Shown here: positions 9,022 through 17,970 of the stretch, piece by piece | How positions within the stretch are numbered: position 1 is the stretch's first letter | Layout of the letters: every line of letters begins with the position of its first letter | Assembly (NCBI RefSeq): GCF_035306585.1 | Contig: NZ_DATGNU010000051.1 | Location: forward strand, 5,298 to 69,297 | DNA: 64,000 nucleotides | Source of the DNA: Galbibacter sp035306585 | GTDB taxonomy: Bacteria > Bacteroidota > Bacteroidia > Flavobacteriales > Flavobacteriaceae | Reading direction: 5' to 3' | Position numbers and translations under genes: made by a program | Notes under the pieces: generated by a model | What the model was told of the DNA's origin: nothing | What the model saw: the letters and a program-made list of their open reading frames with translations, nothing else | The model's database searches: none

Positions 9022-10134
9022 ATGAAAACAAGCCGCCTATTGTATTTACTAATCGCCTTGGTGCTACTTGGATGCCAAGACAAGCAATCTAAACCCTCTC
9101 AAGAGATGCCTGCTCAAGAGGAAGGTCTCACCGATCTGATAGCATTTAAATATTGGACTTGGATCACTGCAGATGAGAAACGAAGTGACTCCTCTTATGT
9201 GGCAGAATTTTTAAATTATAAAAATCATGGCATTGATGCGGTACTTATTAATACTCATACAGATCCACAGATATTAGAAAGGCTTACCCCGCTTGCAAAG
9301 GCACAAGGACTGGAAGTGCATGCATGGATTATGGCGATGAATCGTCCAGGAGATTCAGTAGCCTTGCAGCATCCAGAGTGGTATGCGGTAAGTAGGGATG
9401 GAAACTCTTGCTTTAACAAAAGGCCTTATGTGGAGTACTACCAATGGCTCTGTCCGACTAGAAAACCAGCCAGGGAGCATGTATTGAATCTAGTGGAACA
9501 ATTGGCCAAGGTAGAGGGGATTGAAACAGTCCATTTGGATTACATACGGTACTCTGACATTTTCCTCCCCGTTGGACTATTGCCCAAATATGACTTAACG
9601 CAAGACTCGGAACTTCCCGAATTTGATTTTTGCTATTGTGATGTGTGCGTCGAGGAGTTTGAGAAAATTCACCATAAAAACCCACGTAATTTTACCAATC
9701 CTGCCATTGATATGGAATGGAAGCAATTTCGATTGAACAAAATTAAAGCAGTGGTAGAGGATGCCTATGATATAGTGCATAAACATGGAAAGAAATTGAG
9801 TGCTGCGGTATTTCCATATCCCGAGATGGCCGATCATATGGTTCGTCAGCGATGGGATAAATGGAATATCGATATGGTACTTCCGATGATCTATCACAAT
9901 TTCTATAATGAAGAAATTGATTGGATTGGATATGCCACAAAACAAGGGGTAGCTGATCTTAAAGGAAAACCAACAGAATTACATACAGGAATTTTCGTAC
10001 CTCCAATGAGCGCTCAAGAGATAGAACAAGCTATAAAGCTCGCCAAAGAAAATGGAGCCAACGGGATTTCTTTTTTCGATGGGAGTGCTTTAACGCAGCA
10101 ACAGCTTTCTGCTATAAAAACATCCCGTAATTAA
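9022..10134 (+). CDS. Family-10-like glycoside hydrolase lipoprotein
   Basis: 370 residues from the ATG at 9022. I preferred this start over an in-frame ATG at 8977 because it gives a clean lipoprotein signal (LLIALVLLGC) and avoids overlapping the previous gene. The body is a predicted TIM barrel: an early IDAVLINTH strand, VHAWIMAMN, ETVHLDYIRYSD after the fourth strand, and HKHGKKLSAAVFPYP. These match the GHL10-like family (related to PF02638). A Cys-containing insert FCYCDVCVEEF near residues 205-215 could bind metal. The substrate is unknown; location next to a CBM9-like gene and SusC/SusD suggests a surface or periplasmic glycosidase. Confidence 0.8.
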   Translation: MKTSRLLYLLIALVLLGCQDKQSKPSQEMPAQEEGLTDLIAFKYWTWITADEKRSDSSYVAEFLNYKNHGIDAVLINTHTDPQILERLTPLAKAQGLEVHAWIMAMNRPGDSVALQHPEWYAVSRDGNSCFNKRPYVEYYQWLCPTRKPAREHVLNLVEQLAKVEGIETVHLDYIRYSDIFLPVGLLPKYDLTQDSELPEFDFCYCDVCVEEFEKIHHKNPRNFTNPAIDMEWKQFRLNKIKAVVEDAYDIVHKHGKKLSAAVFPYPEMADHMVRQRWDKWNIDMVLPMIYHNFYNEEIDWIGYATKQGVADLKGKPTELHTGIFVPPMSAQEIEQAIKLAKENGANGISFFDGSALTQQQLSAIKTSRN

Positions 10135-10459
10135 AACATTTCACATCTAGCAGATTTAAATCTCAATGATACTTTCCAGTGATGCCTGAAATAAAAGTGA
10201 AATTAACCTTAAATAATTTTAAATCAGCCTAAAAAGTAACCTCTGATAATCCCTTATTTTATCTTTACTAAAACCTTTTATGAGAAATTGAAATGGCTTT
10301 GTGTGGCATTTGTTGTCGTTTGTTTTCAAAGCACTGCAGTTGGTCGAAATAATTTAGAAATTGTTAAGTATTTTTTAACATTTATATAGATTATATTATC
10401 CTTATTTTTATAAGGCTAGCAACAATTAAATATAAAAACTAACTAAAAACTTCAATTTT
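10135..10459 (+). promoter_or_regulatory. Upstream region of susC with leader hairpin
   Basis: 325 nt without a gene, very AT-rich near susC. A small hairpin CCTTAT-TTTT-ATAAGG lies at 10400-10415, 45 nt before susC, and could form in the leader. I see no clear TAnnTTTG element and no adjacent sigma/anti-sigma pair or hybrid two-component gene, so control of the SusCD pair is not evident from its neighbours. Confidence 0.35.
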
Positions 10460-13400
10460 ATGCGTAAGAGACTTTTATTTTTTACGATGTTTTCTTGGCT
10501 GTTATTCAGTATTCAGCTCAATGCTCAACAACGAAGCATTTCTGGTACAGTTACAAGTCAAGAGGATGGTCTTCCCCTACCTGGTGCTACAGTAGCAATT
10601 AAAGGAACAAATATGGGGACTTCGACGGATTTTGATGGTAACTTTACCCTAGACCAGGTGTCAGAACAGGCTGTTTTAGTGATTTCTATGATAGGGTTTA
10701 GCACGCAGGAAGTTTCTGTAGCGGGTAGAAATTCCTTTACAATTTCCCTTAGCGCAGATACCCAACAACTTGAAGAGGTGGTGGTCACCTCCTTAGGTCT
10801 TACAAGAAAACGTAAATCATTAGGATATTCCGTTACGGAGGTTGATGGAGAAAGTGTATCCTTAGTGAAGGAATCCAACGTTGCCAGTTCACTTGCTGGT
10901 AAGGTTGCTGGAGTGGTGGTCTCTAAATCTACCTCTGGTGTTGGAGGTGGAACAAGGGTTGTCATTCGAGGGAACAATTCCATTACTGGAAACAACCAAC
11001 CGCTTTATGTGGTTGATGGAGTTCCTATAGACAACACCGCACTACAGTCCTCTAATGGTTCAGAGTATTCCATCCCAGATATGGGAAATGGAATTTCTGA
11101 TATTAACCCAGATGATATCGCAAGTATGTCGATCTTAAAAGGTCCGAATGCGGCTGCTTTATATGGATCCAGAGCCAGTAATGGGGTGATTATTATCACT
11201 ACCAAAAGTGGGCGACCTACCAAGGGCTTGGGAATTTCTTATACCTCGAGTGTTACCTTCGAATCGCCTTTGGTATTGCCAAAATACCAAAATGAATATG
11301 GTAGGGGAACCGATGGTAATTTTCCACAAATTGATCAATCGGCAGATTTAAATACACGCGTTAGCACTGTAAAGAGTCACAGTTCGTGGGGACCGCGTTT
11401 TGATGGATCTATGCGGCTGGCGTATAACGGACAGATGCGACCTTATCAGGCGCAACCTAACAACGTGAAAGACTTTTTTGAAACAGGGTCAAGTTATGTG
11501 AATAATATCTCTTTAACGGCAGGATCTGATAAAGCGACGGTGTTTTTCTCCTACACGAATTCGGATTTAGAATCCATTTTACCGAACTCCTCGGTAAGTC
11601 GTAATAATTTTAACTTACGAGGGACCGCAAATCTTTCTGACAAACTATCGCTGGATGCGAAAGTGACCTATTTTAAGCAAGAAGCCAATAACAGACCAGC
11701 ACAAGGTACCGAAGGGGTTGTTGCTTATATTTGGCCACTGGTTAGAAATGTCAATATCAACGACCTAAAGACCTATCAAAACCTAAGCAATCCGTTAGAT
11801 CCAACGCAACCTTATGCAGTGGTTGCCCCGACATCCAACGGAGGAAATCCTTATTGGATGTTACACAACGATCACAATGCGGATTTTAGGACACGGATTA
11901 CGGGATTTGCGAAACTAAACTATCAAATCAACGATTGGCTTTCTGCATTTGCACGAGTAGGGACCGATGCGGTTTCGGTAGAAGCAGAAGGCTATGAGGC
12001 TACTGGACATCACTTTTTTTACGATGGAAGAATTCGCTTTAGTCAAAATGACAATACAGAGACGAATTATGATTTCTTATTAATGTTCAACAAGGAAATC
12101 GGTTCTAAGTTTAATATTAGTGCTAATGCTGGTGGTAACATGAGACACTCCACTTATAAATCAAATGGAACCAACGGCTACGATTTTAAAATTCCTGGAC
12201 GCTATTTCTTAGATAATACCGATGGGACTCAGTTAACTGCTTTTCAAACTGATAAAATTGAAAAACGCGTCAATTCCTTATATGGATCTGCTTCATTTTC
12301 ATACAATGATATGGTATATTTGGATGTGACTGCTAGAAACGACTGGTCTTCTACATTACCAGTGGAAAATCAATCATATTTTTATTCTTCCGCCAGTGTG
12401 AGTGTATTGCTCAATGAGATATTTAATCTAGACAATGCGAACATCGACCTGCTAAAATTGAAGGCAAGTACGGCAAGTGTAGGTAATGACACGGATTCTC
12501 AGCAGATCGTTAATGTTTTTAAAGTAGCAGCAAATGGCTACCTTGGAAATACGCAGATCACCCGTCAAAATATTAAGTTTAGTGAAAGTCTTAAACCTGA
12601 AGATGTAAGCTCTCATGAGGTTGGTCTAGAATTACAGGCATTTAAGAATCGATTTTATGCTGACTTTGCGTATTACCAAATCAGCAGTAAGGATTTAATT
12701 TTTGATGTCCCAGTAGATCCAGGAACAGGTTATGGGTTCTTTAGAGAGAATGTCGGAGAGATTACCAACAAAGGGTTTGAAATATTAGTAGGCGGAACCC
12801 CAGTTGACAATGCCAATTTCACATGGAGTACTTCAGTGAACTTGTCGAAAAATGAAAATGAATTGGTAAGTCTTATCGATGGACAGGACAATTTCACATT
12901 TAGTTCTAGTAATAGCGGAATTGTTGATGTACGAGCCGAAGTCGGAGGTGGTTATGGTGATATTTACACCACAGACTGGCTTCGAAACGACGCTGGTGAA
13001 CTTATTTTGACTGCGGAAGGTCGACCTCAAGCAACCGCAGAGCGTATTAAGATGGGTAACTATCAACCTGATTACACTGGAGGATTCACCAATACATTCC
13101 GATATAAGGATTTTACCTTAAATGCGCTAGTGGATTTCAGGATAGGAGGAGAGGTATTCTCAGCAACTGATGCAGGCCTAGACGCTAGTGGTGTTTCCAA
13201 GCGCTCCTTACAATACAGAGAAGATGGCGTGGTTGTGCCTGGGGTAATTGATGATGGAGCGGGTAATTTCTCGCCGAATTCAATTCGAATTTCTGCTCAG
13301 GATTATTGGGGATCAGTCAGTGGAGTTGGTTCCGAGTATGTCTTTTCACAAACCAATGTACGTTTGAGAGAATTGAGTTTAACCTATAACTTACCAGCAA

Positions 13401-13594
13401 AATTCTTAGATAGGAGCTTCTTTACGGATCTCTCCCTAAGCGTGGTAGGTCGTAACCTATTCTTCTTCTACAAGGAGGCTGACAACTTTGATCCTGAATC
13501 TTCTTACTCTACCACCAACCTAGGGCAAGGAGTATTGTATTACGCACTTCCTACTACAAAAAGTATAGGACTTAGTTTAAATGTAAAATTTTAA
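10460..13594 (+). CDS. SusC/RagA-family TonB-dependent outer-membrane transporter
   Basis: 1044 residues. A signal peptide ends near LNAQQR. A carboxypeptidase-D-like beta-sandwich follows (ISGTVTSQEDGLPLPGATV, about residues 25-105), then a TonB-box-like EEVVVTSLG. The plug domain carries PLYVVDGVPIDN and SMSILKGPNAAALYGSRASNGVIIITTK. A 22-strand barrel ends in an aromatic-terminated strand (KSIGLSLNVKF). It imports oligomers with its SusD partner, encoded 10 nt downstream. The substrate cannot be read from sequence; the preceding glycosidase and CBM9-like genes point to a glycan. Confidence 0.97.
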   Translation: MRKRLLFFTMFSWLLFSIQLNAQQRSISGTVTSQEDGLPLPGATVAIKGTNMGTSTDFDGNFTLDQVSEQAVLVISMIGFSTQEVSVAGRNSFTISLSADTQQLEEVVVTSLGLTRKRKSLGYSVTEVDGESVSLVKESNVASSLAGKVAGVVVSKSTSGVGGGTRVVIRGNNSITGNNQPLYVVDGVPIDNTALQSSNGSEYSIPDMGNGISDINPDDIASMSILKGPNAAALYGSRASNGVIIITTKSGRPTKGLGISYTSSVTFESPLVLPKYQNEYGRGTDGNFPQIDQSADLNTRVSTVKSHSSWGPRFDGSMRLAYNGQMRPYQAQPNNVKDFFETGSSYVNNISLTAGSDKATVFFSYTNSDLESILPNSSVSRNNFNLRGTANLSDKLSLDAKVTYFKQEANNRPAQGTEGVVAYIWPLVRNVNINDLKTYQNLSNPLDPTQPYAVVAPTSNGGNPYWMLHNDHNADFRTRITGFAKLNYQINDWLSAFARVGTDAVSVEAEGYEATGHHFFYDGRIRFSQNDNTETNYDFLLMFNKEIGSKFNISANAGGNMRHSTYKSNGTNGYDFKIPGRYFLDNTDGTQLTAFQTDKIEKRVNSLYGSASFSYNDMVYLDVTARNDWSSTLPVENQSYFYSSASVSVLLNEIFNLDNANIDLLKLKASTASVGNDTDSQQIVNVFKVAANGYLGNTQITRQNIKFSESLKPEDVSSHEVGLELQAFKNRFYADFAYYQISSKDLIFDVPVDPGTGYGFFRENVGEITNKGFEILVGGTPVDNANFTWSTSVNLSKNENELVSLIDGQDNFTFSSSNSGIVDVRAEVGGGYGDIYTTDWLRNDAGELILTAEGRPQATAERIKMGNYQPDYTGGFTNTFRYKDFTLNALVDFRIGGEVFSATDAGLDASGVSKRSLQYREDGVVVPGVIDDGAGNFSPNSIRISAQDYWGSVSGVGSEYVFSQTNVRLRELSLTYNLPAKFLDRSFFTDLSLSVVGRNLFFFYKEADNFDPESSYSTTNLGQGVLYYALPTTKSIGLSLNVKF

Positions 13595-13604
13595 AGTTGT
13601 ACCG

Positions 13605-15296
13605 ATGAAAAAAATATCATATATAACAGTCCTTTTAAGCCTCCTTATTGCAGTGGGTTGTACAAAGGATTTTGAAGAAATTAACAGAGACCCTCAGGGA
13701 TTTAGTTCAGATGAGGTGAGTGCTAAGTACTTTTTAACCAGTTCCCAGGTAGGTTTATATGCCCCAGGTAGGTTTGAGTATTGGAGAGCACATTTAATCC
13801 ATGCGGACCGTTTTGCGGGGCATTTTAATTTTGGTTTTAATCAATGCTGGTGGGCCGATGAATTAAGCTATAGTTACGATGTAAGTTATACAGATGCGGC
13901 CTATGGTTGGCTGGCTGGTTATTTTGGAAATATTAAATCCTTCGCAGACTTTACCAAAGAAGGTGGAGAATTTGAAAACCAGTACATGTATGCCATGTCT
14001 TTGATAATGAAAAGTTTATATTTCCAGATGTACACCGATACCTTCGGAATGGTTCCTTTTTCTGAAGCTGGGGTGGAAGGTATCTTAACGCCAAAATACG
14101 ACGCACAGATCGATATCTATAAAGGGATTATTGCGGATTTGGATCAGGCAATGGCTATTATTGGTGATGCGGAACGTACTGGTTTAGGAATTGATGATGT
14201 GGGTGAAAATGATGTGTATTGTGGTGGTGATCTTCAACTTTGGAAAACCATGGCTAATAGCTTAAAACTTCGTTTAGGGATGAGAGCTTTAGGTGCTCCT
14301 GGGGCTGATTTTGCCGAGGCAACCATCACAGAGGCATTAAGCAAGCCTCTTTTAGATGAGGTAACTGGAAGTGTGACCATGAGTAAGGATTTTGTAATCA
14401 GTGAGTGGACCTCTTCATCCTACGGGGATGTTTGGCATGATTTCGGCGGATTAGGATCTAAGTGGACTGTAAGTGAGGAGCTTATAAACATGTTAGACGA
14501 TCATAATGATCCGCGTCTTGCCATCTACGCCAATCCAGCACCTGGAGGATCTTTTGTGTTTACCAATATAAAGGAAGGGGGATCGTATACTGATCCAAAT
14601 TACCAAGAACGCGTTGATTTTATCGAATCTACTTTAATTAAAGCACAAGCAGATTATACTTTAACTCAAGATGGAGATGATATTATAATTGATGTTCCCG
14701 CAGGACAGTATATCGGTCAACCTATTCGTTTTAATGCTGATATTATGCCCTATGTTCGTTATGAGATGTTCAGTACCCCTGGTGATGCCATCATACAGCC
14801 ACGTGGGGAGAAGGCTACTGGATATCCTGAAATTATCCTAAGTAGTGCAGAGTCTTATTTTTTACAAGCTGAAGCAGTTGTACGTGGTCTTACATCAGGA
14901 GACGCACAAGATCTTATGGAAAAAGGAATTATAGAGGCTATGAAACTATGGGATATCTCAGAAGGGGATGCGAATAACTACATTTCAACCAGTGCCCTGG
15001 CAGATATTTCCGTGGGTACAATGGAGGAAAAATTAGAAAAAATCGCCTTACAACGCTGGCTGGCAAGCTACACTGATGGTTTTGAAGCCTGGGCTATCGT
15101 ACGGGATACTGGATATCCTTCTGGTTTGGCTGCAGGGGTTTCAAATCCTGTAATCTTTGGACTTGGTACTCTTAATGGGGATTACCCACAACGACTTCGT
15201 TATGGATCCGGGGCCCAAGCGAATCCGAATTACGCCCAGGCCGTAGGTCAACAGGGTCCAGATACACAAGGTACCAAATTGTGGTGGGCAAAATAA
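13605..15296 (+). CDS. SusD/RagB-family nutrient-binding outer-membrane lipoprotein
   Basis: 563 residues with a lipoprotein signal (LLIAVGC, lipidated Cys near residue 20) followed by TKDFEEINRDPQGF. This opening (INxDP) is typical of the SusD-like subfamily related to PF12741/PF12771 rather than classical starch SusD. Helical TPR-like content and the closing IALQRWLASYTDGFEAW segment fit the family. It forms the lid over the SusC barrel and captures the ligand. Translated from the same transcript as susC and followed by a strong terminator. Confidence 0.95.
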   Translation: MKKISYITVLLSLLIAVGCTKDFEEINRDPQGFSSDEVSAKYFLTSSQVGLYAPGRFEYWRAHLIHADRFAGHFNFGFNQCWWADELSYSYDVSYTDAAYGWLAGYFGNIKSFADFTKEGGEFENQYMYAMSLIMKSLYFQMYTDTFGMVPFSEAGVEGILTPKYDAQIDIYKGIIADLDQAMAIIGDAERTGLGIDDVGENDVYCGGDLQLWKTMANSLKLRLGMRALGAPGADFAEATITEALSKPLLDEVTGSVTMSKDFVISEWTSSSYGDVWHDFGGLGSKWTVSEELINMLDDHNDPRLAIYANPAPGGSFVFTNIKEGGSYTDPNYQERVDFIESTLIKAQADYTLTQDGDDIIIDVPAGQYIGQPIRFNADIMPYVRYEMFSTPGDAIIQPRGEKATGYPEIILSSAESYFLQAEAVVRGLTSGDAQDLMEKGIIEAMKLWDISEGDANNYISTSALADISVGTMEEKLEKIALQRWLASYTDGFEAWAIVRDTGYPSGLAAGVSNPVIFGLGTLNGDYPQRLRYGSGAQANPNYAQAVGQQGPDTQGTKLWWAK

Positions 15297-15321
15297 AGCG
15301 AAAGTTTGAGTTTAGATTGTT

Positions 15322-15352
15322 AAAGGGGTCGTTCTAAGGAACGGCCCTTTTT
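15322..15352 (+). terminator. Rho-independent terminator of the susCD operon
   Basis: A 12-13 bp stem (AAAGGGGTCGTTC / GAACGGCCCTTTTT with one internal G-U pair), TAAG loop and T-run, 25 nt after the susD stop. Confidence 0.9.
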
Positions 15353-15361
15353 GTTGATTAC

Positions 15362-15405
15362 CTGATAATTGTCATTTTTTGCTCCACTGGAATTTGCTAA
15401 TTTTA
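15362..15405 (+). promoter_or_regulatory. hemN promoter with Crp/Fnr-type operator
   Basis: The operator CTGATAATTGTCAT (15362-15375) is followed after exactly 22 nt by the -7-like element TAATTTTA (15398-15405). The operator centre would lie about 41.5 nt before the predicted transcription start, the classical class II activation position. The same geometry is found before ccoS and ccoI. Confidence 0.75.
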
Positions 15406-15426
15406 TAGGATTAAAATGCTAGGAAA

Positions 15427-16785
15427 ATGAGTGGAAGTCTAATTCAAAAGTACAACGTTCCAGGACCGCGCTACACAAGCTATCCGACGGTTCCCTATTG
15501 GGATTCAACAACCTTCGATTCGAAAAAGTGGAAAACATCTGTTAAATGCGCTTTTGATGAAAATCAAAAGGAACTAAGTCTATATATCCATTTGCCATTT
15601 TGTGAGAGCCTCTGTACGTTTTGTGGATGTCATAAACGCATCACCAAAAGGCATGAAGTGGAAACACCCTATATCGAATCTTTGCTAAAAGAATGGCAGT
15701 TGTATGTTAACCTTTTTAAGGACACTCCTGTTGTAAAGGAAATTCACCTAGGAGGAGGCACGCCTACCTTCTTTTCCCCTGAAAACCTAAAGGAGCTCAT
15801 TGATGGAATTTTTAAAATAGCCAAGCGTGGACAAGATGTGGAATTCAGTTTCGAAGGACACCCTAACAATACAAAAAGGGACCACCTCCAGGTATTATTT
15901 GACCTTGGCTTCAGACGAGTGAGTTATGGGGTTCAAGATTACAATCCGCGCGTTCAAAAGGCGATCAATAGAATACAGCCCTTTGAAAACGTGGAAAGGG
16001 TCACCGAACAATCCAGAGAAATAGGCTATACCTCGGTAAGTCATGATCTTATTTTTGGACTTCCTTTCCAACGAAAAGAACATATTTTAGATAACATCGT
16101 AAAGACTGCTAAACTATTGCCTGATAGGATTGCTTTTTATAGTTACGCACATGTTCCTTGGATTAAAGGAAATGGTCAAAGAGGTTTTGATGAAAAAGAC
16201 ATTCCAAATGGAGATGAGAAACGAGAACTCTACGAATTAGGGAAAAAACTATTGGCCGATGCTGGGTATGAGGAAATTGGAATGGACCACTTTGCCCTTA
16301 AAACCGATTCTATGTACATCGCTATGAAACAGGGAAGTTTGCATAGAAATTTTATGGGATACACCATGCAAAACACCAGTTTAATGATTGGTTTAGGGGT
16401 TTCAAGTATTAGCGATAGTTGGTCGGCGTTTGCTCAAAACGAAAAAGACATCAATACTTATAAAGATTTAGTTAATCAAGGAGAAATACCAGTTTTTAAA
16501 GGTCATGTATTATCCAATCACGATTTGGTTCTTAGAAAGCATATTCTAAATCTAATGTGTCAATTTCAAACTAGCTGGCAGGATAATGCCATGAAGTTTG
16601 CGGAGTTAGACGAAGTTATAGACTCCTTGCAGGAATTAGAAAATGACGGACTGCTTCATTTTATAAACCAAGGGATACAAGTGACTGATCTGGGCAGAGC
16701 GTTTATCCGTAATATCTGTATGGCATTTGATGTGTACCTTCGCAAAAATAAACCTGAAACACAGTTGTTTTCCTTGACGGTATAA
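15427..16785 (+). CDS. hemN: Oxygen-independent coproporphyrinogen III oxidase HemN
   Basis: 452 residues. A radical SAM enzyme that decarboxylates coproporphyrinogen III to protoporphyrinogen IX without O2. The cluster motif CESLCTFCGC (Cys59, 63, 66 plus the HemN-specific Cys68) follows YIHLPF. The N-terminal KYNVPGPRYTSYPTVPYW and the GGGTPTFF motif are also typical of genuine HemN rather than the HemW chaperone. It provides heme for the cbb3 oxidase encoded next to it. The upstream palindrome suggests low-oxygen activation by the Crp/Fnr protein encoded at 25378. It converges on the safE gene with a 20-nt gap. Confidence 0.96.
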   Translation: MSGSLIQKYNVPGPRYTSYPTVPYWDSTTFDSKKWKTSVKCAFDENQKELSLYIHLPFCESLCTFCGCHKRITKRHEVETPYIESLLKEWQLYVNLFKDTPVVKEIHLGGGTPTFFSPENLKELIDGIFKIAKRGQDVEFSFEGHPNNTKRDHLQVLFDLGFRRVSYGVQDYNPRVQKAINRIQPFENVERVTEQSREIGYTSVSHDLIFGLPFQRKEHILDNIVKTAKLLPDRIAFYSYAHVPWIKGNGQRGFDEKDIPNGDEKRELYELGKKLLADAGYEEIGMDHFALKTDSMYIAMKQGSLHRNFMGYTMQNTSLMIGLGVSSISDSWSAFAQNEKDINTYKDLVNQGEIPVFKGHVLSNHDLVLRKHILNLMCQFQTSWQDNAMKFAELDEVIDSLQELENDGLLHFINQGIQVTDLGRAFIRNICMAFDVYLRKNKPETQLFSLTV

Positions 16786-16805
16786 AAGGCGCTAAAGAAC
16801 ATTGG

Positions 16806-17513
16806 TTATGGTACGATGCAGTTTGGATCAGCTTTGATAAAGAGTTGTAGATTCGAAGGTGATATATAAGGTATTCCAAGACCCATACCACGCATAACAA
16901 ATAATAGTCCGATAACAACTACAGCCACTGGTATAGCTTTGGTTATTTTTTGCCTCATGGAAACCGATAGGAAATTACCTAAGTAGGCCGCTGTGGTCAT
17001 TAGAGGTATCGTACCCACACCGAAAAGAAGCATATACAAGCCACTCTGCAGGGGACTGGCAAATGCCAAAGCTCCGAAGAGTCCCATATATACCATACCA
17101 CAAGGTAGAAGACCGTTTAAAAGGCCGATGGAAAATAGGGCTGAGGTCCTATTTTTCTTTAATTGTTTTCCAAGAGCCGTTTTGGCTCTAGACATCCATG
17201 AGAAACTCCATTGTGATATCTTGCTTTTTTGAAGAAATTTCATGGGAATAAGCACTGCTAAAATCATCAAAATACCAATAGCAATCGATAAGCGCTGTTG
17301 CATATCCGCTACAAAAAGCCCTTTCCCGAACCATCCGAATAAGACACCGAGGGCTCCATAGGTTAACAAGCGTCCAAAGTGATACAGGAAAATCTGAGCT
17401 AGCTTTTTGGCGGGACTTTGATGATCCAATGGTAGCAAAAATGCAATTGGACCGCACATCCCTACGCAGTGCAGACTTCCTAATAACCCCAATAGCAGAC
17501 CAGAAAATATCAC
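16806..17513 (-). CDS. SafE/UreH-like membrane protein associated with cbb3 oxidase assembly
   Basis: 235 residues, about six membrane segments, sulfite exporter TauE/SafE family (UreH-like branch). A GSLHCVGMCGP motif near the N-terminus and LNGLLPCGMVYMGL provide conserved Cys/Met residues that could contact copper. I chose the GTG at 17513 because it overlaps the ccoH stop as GTGA, a usual coupling arrangement; the frame stays open to 17582 but that would overlap ccoH by 73 nt. Relatives in cco clusters are thought to help copper or heme delivery to cbb3 oxidase; the role here is inferred from position. Last gene of the cluster. Confidence 0.8.
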   Translation of the reverse strand: MIFSGLLLGLLGSLHCVGMCGPIAFLLPLDHQSPAKKLAQIFLYHFGRLLTYGALGVLFGWFGKGLFVADMQQRLSIAIGILMILAVLIPMKFLQKSKISQWSFSWMSRAKTALGKQLKKNRTSALFSIGLLNGLLPCGMVYMGLFGALAFASPLQSGLYMLLFGVGTIPLMTTAAYLGNFLSVSMRQKITKAIPVAVVVIGLLFVMRGMGLGIPYISPSNLQLFIKADPNCIVP

Positions 17514-17959
17514 TGTAACATCAATTTTGTTTTGAAATAATATGGTTGCTGGTTCGCCTGCCAGTTTATCTCTACATCCCAACGCCCTTCCACAAGGTAC
17601 TTAGAGGGTATGAGCATTTGTGATTGCTCAAGATTTATGGCTGTGGTAAAGTCCAGTTTTTTATTTGAAGGATTGTACATATACACAGAGCCTTTGATCT
17701 GTTCATCATGTAAATTATCAGGAAAACGAATCAATAGCCCTTCAGAAAGCTGTTTTACCTTAATACTGTAGTCCATCGCAGCTGCTGCTGCAGCATTGTC
17801 AATTTTCTGTTGTAACTCAAGTTCTTTTTTGTAATAATCTTCGGTTACCAAGTCATGTTGGTAAATCTCATTGGTGTTCATTTTAATAACTAAGAAGCCT
17901 ATAAAGCTTATAAACATGACAAAGGCTATAACGATTCCTGTCCCCCAGTTGAATTTCAT
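17510..17959 (-). CDS. ccoH: cbb3 oxidase assembly protein CcoH/FixH
   Basis: 149 residues with one N-terminal membrane segment (GIVIAFVMFISFIGFLVI) and a periplasmic domain, the standard FixH layout. The Bacteroidota-typical KMNTNEIYQHDLVTEDYYKKELELQQKID follows the membrane segment. FixH is required for stable assembly of the cbb3 oxidase complex and interacts with subunits and the CcoI pump. It lies 11 nt after ccoG and overlaps the downstream safE start by 4 nt. Confidence 0.9.
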   Translation of the reverse strand: MKFNWGTGIVIAFVMFISFIGFLVIKMNTNEIYQHDLVTEDYYKKELELQQKIDNAAAAAAMDYSIKVKQLSEGLLIRFPDNLHDEQIKGSVYMYNPSNKKLDFTTAINLEQSQMLIPSKYLVEGRWDVEINWQANQQPYYFKTKLMLQ

Positions 17960-17970
17960 ACGGTTATTTT

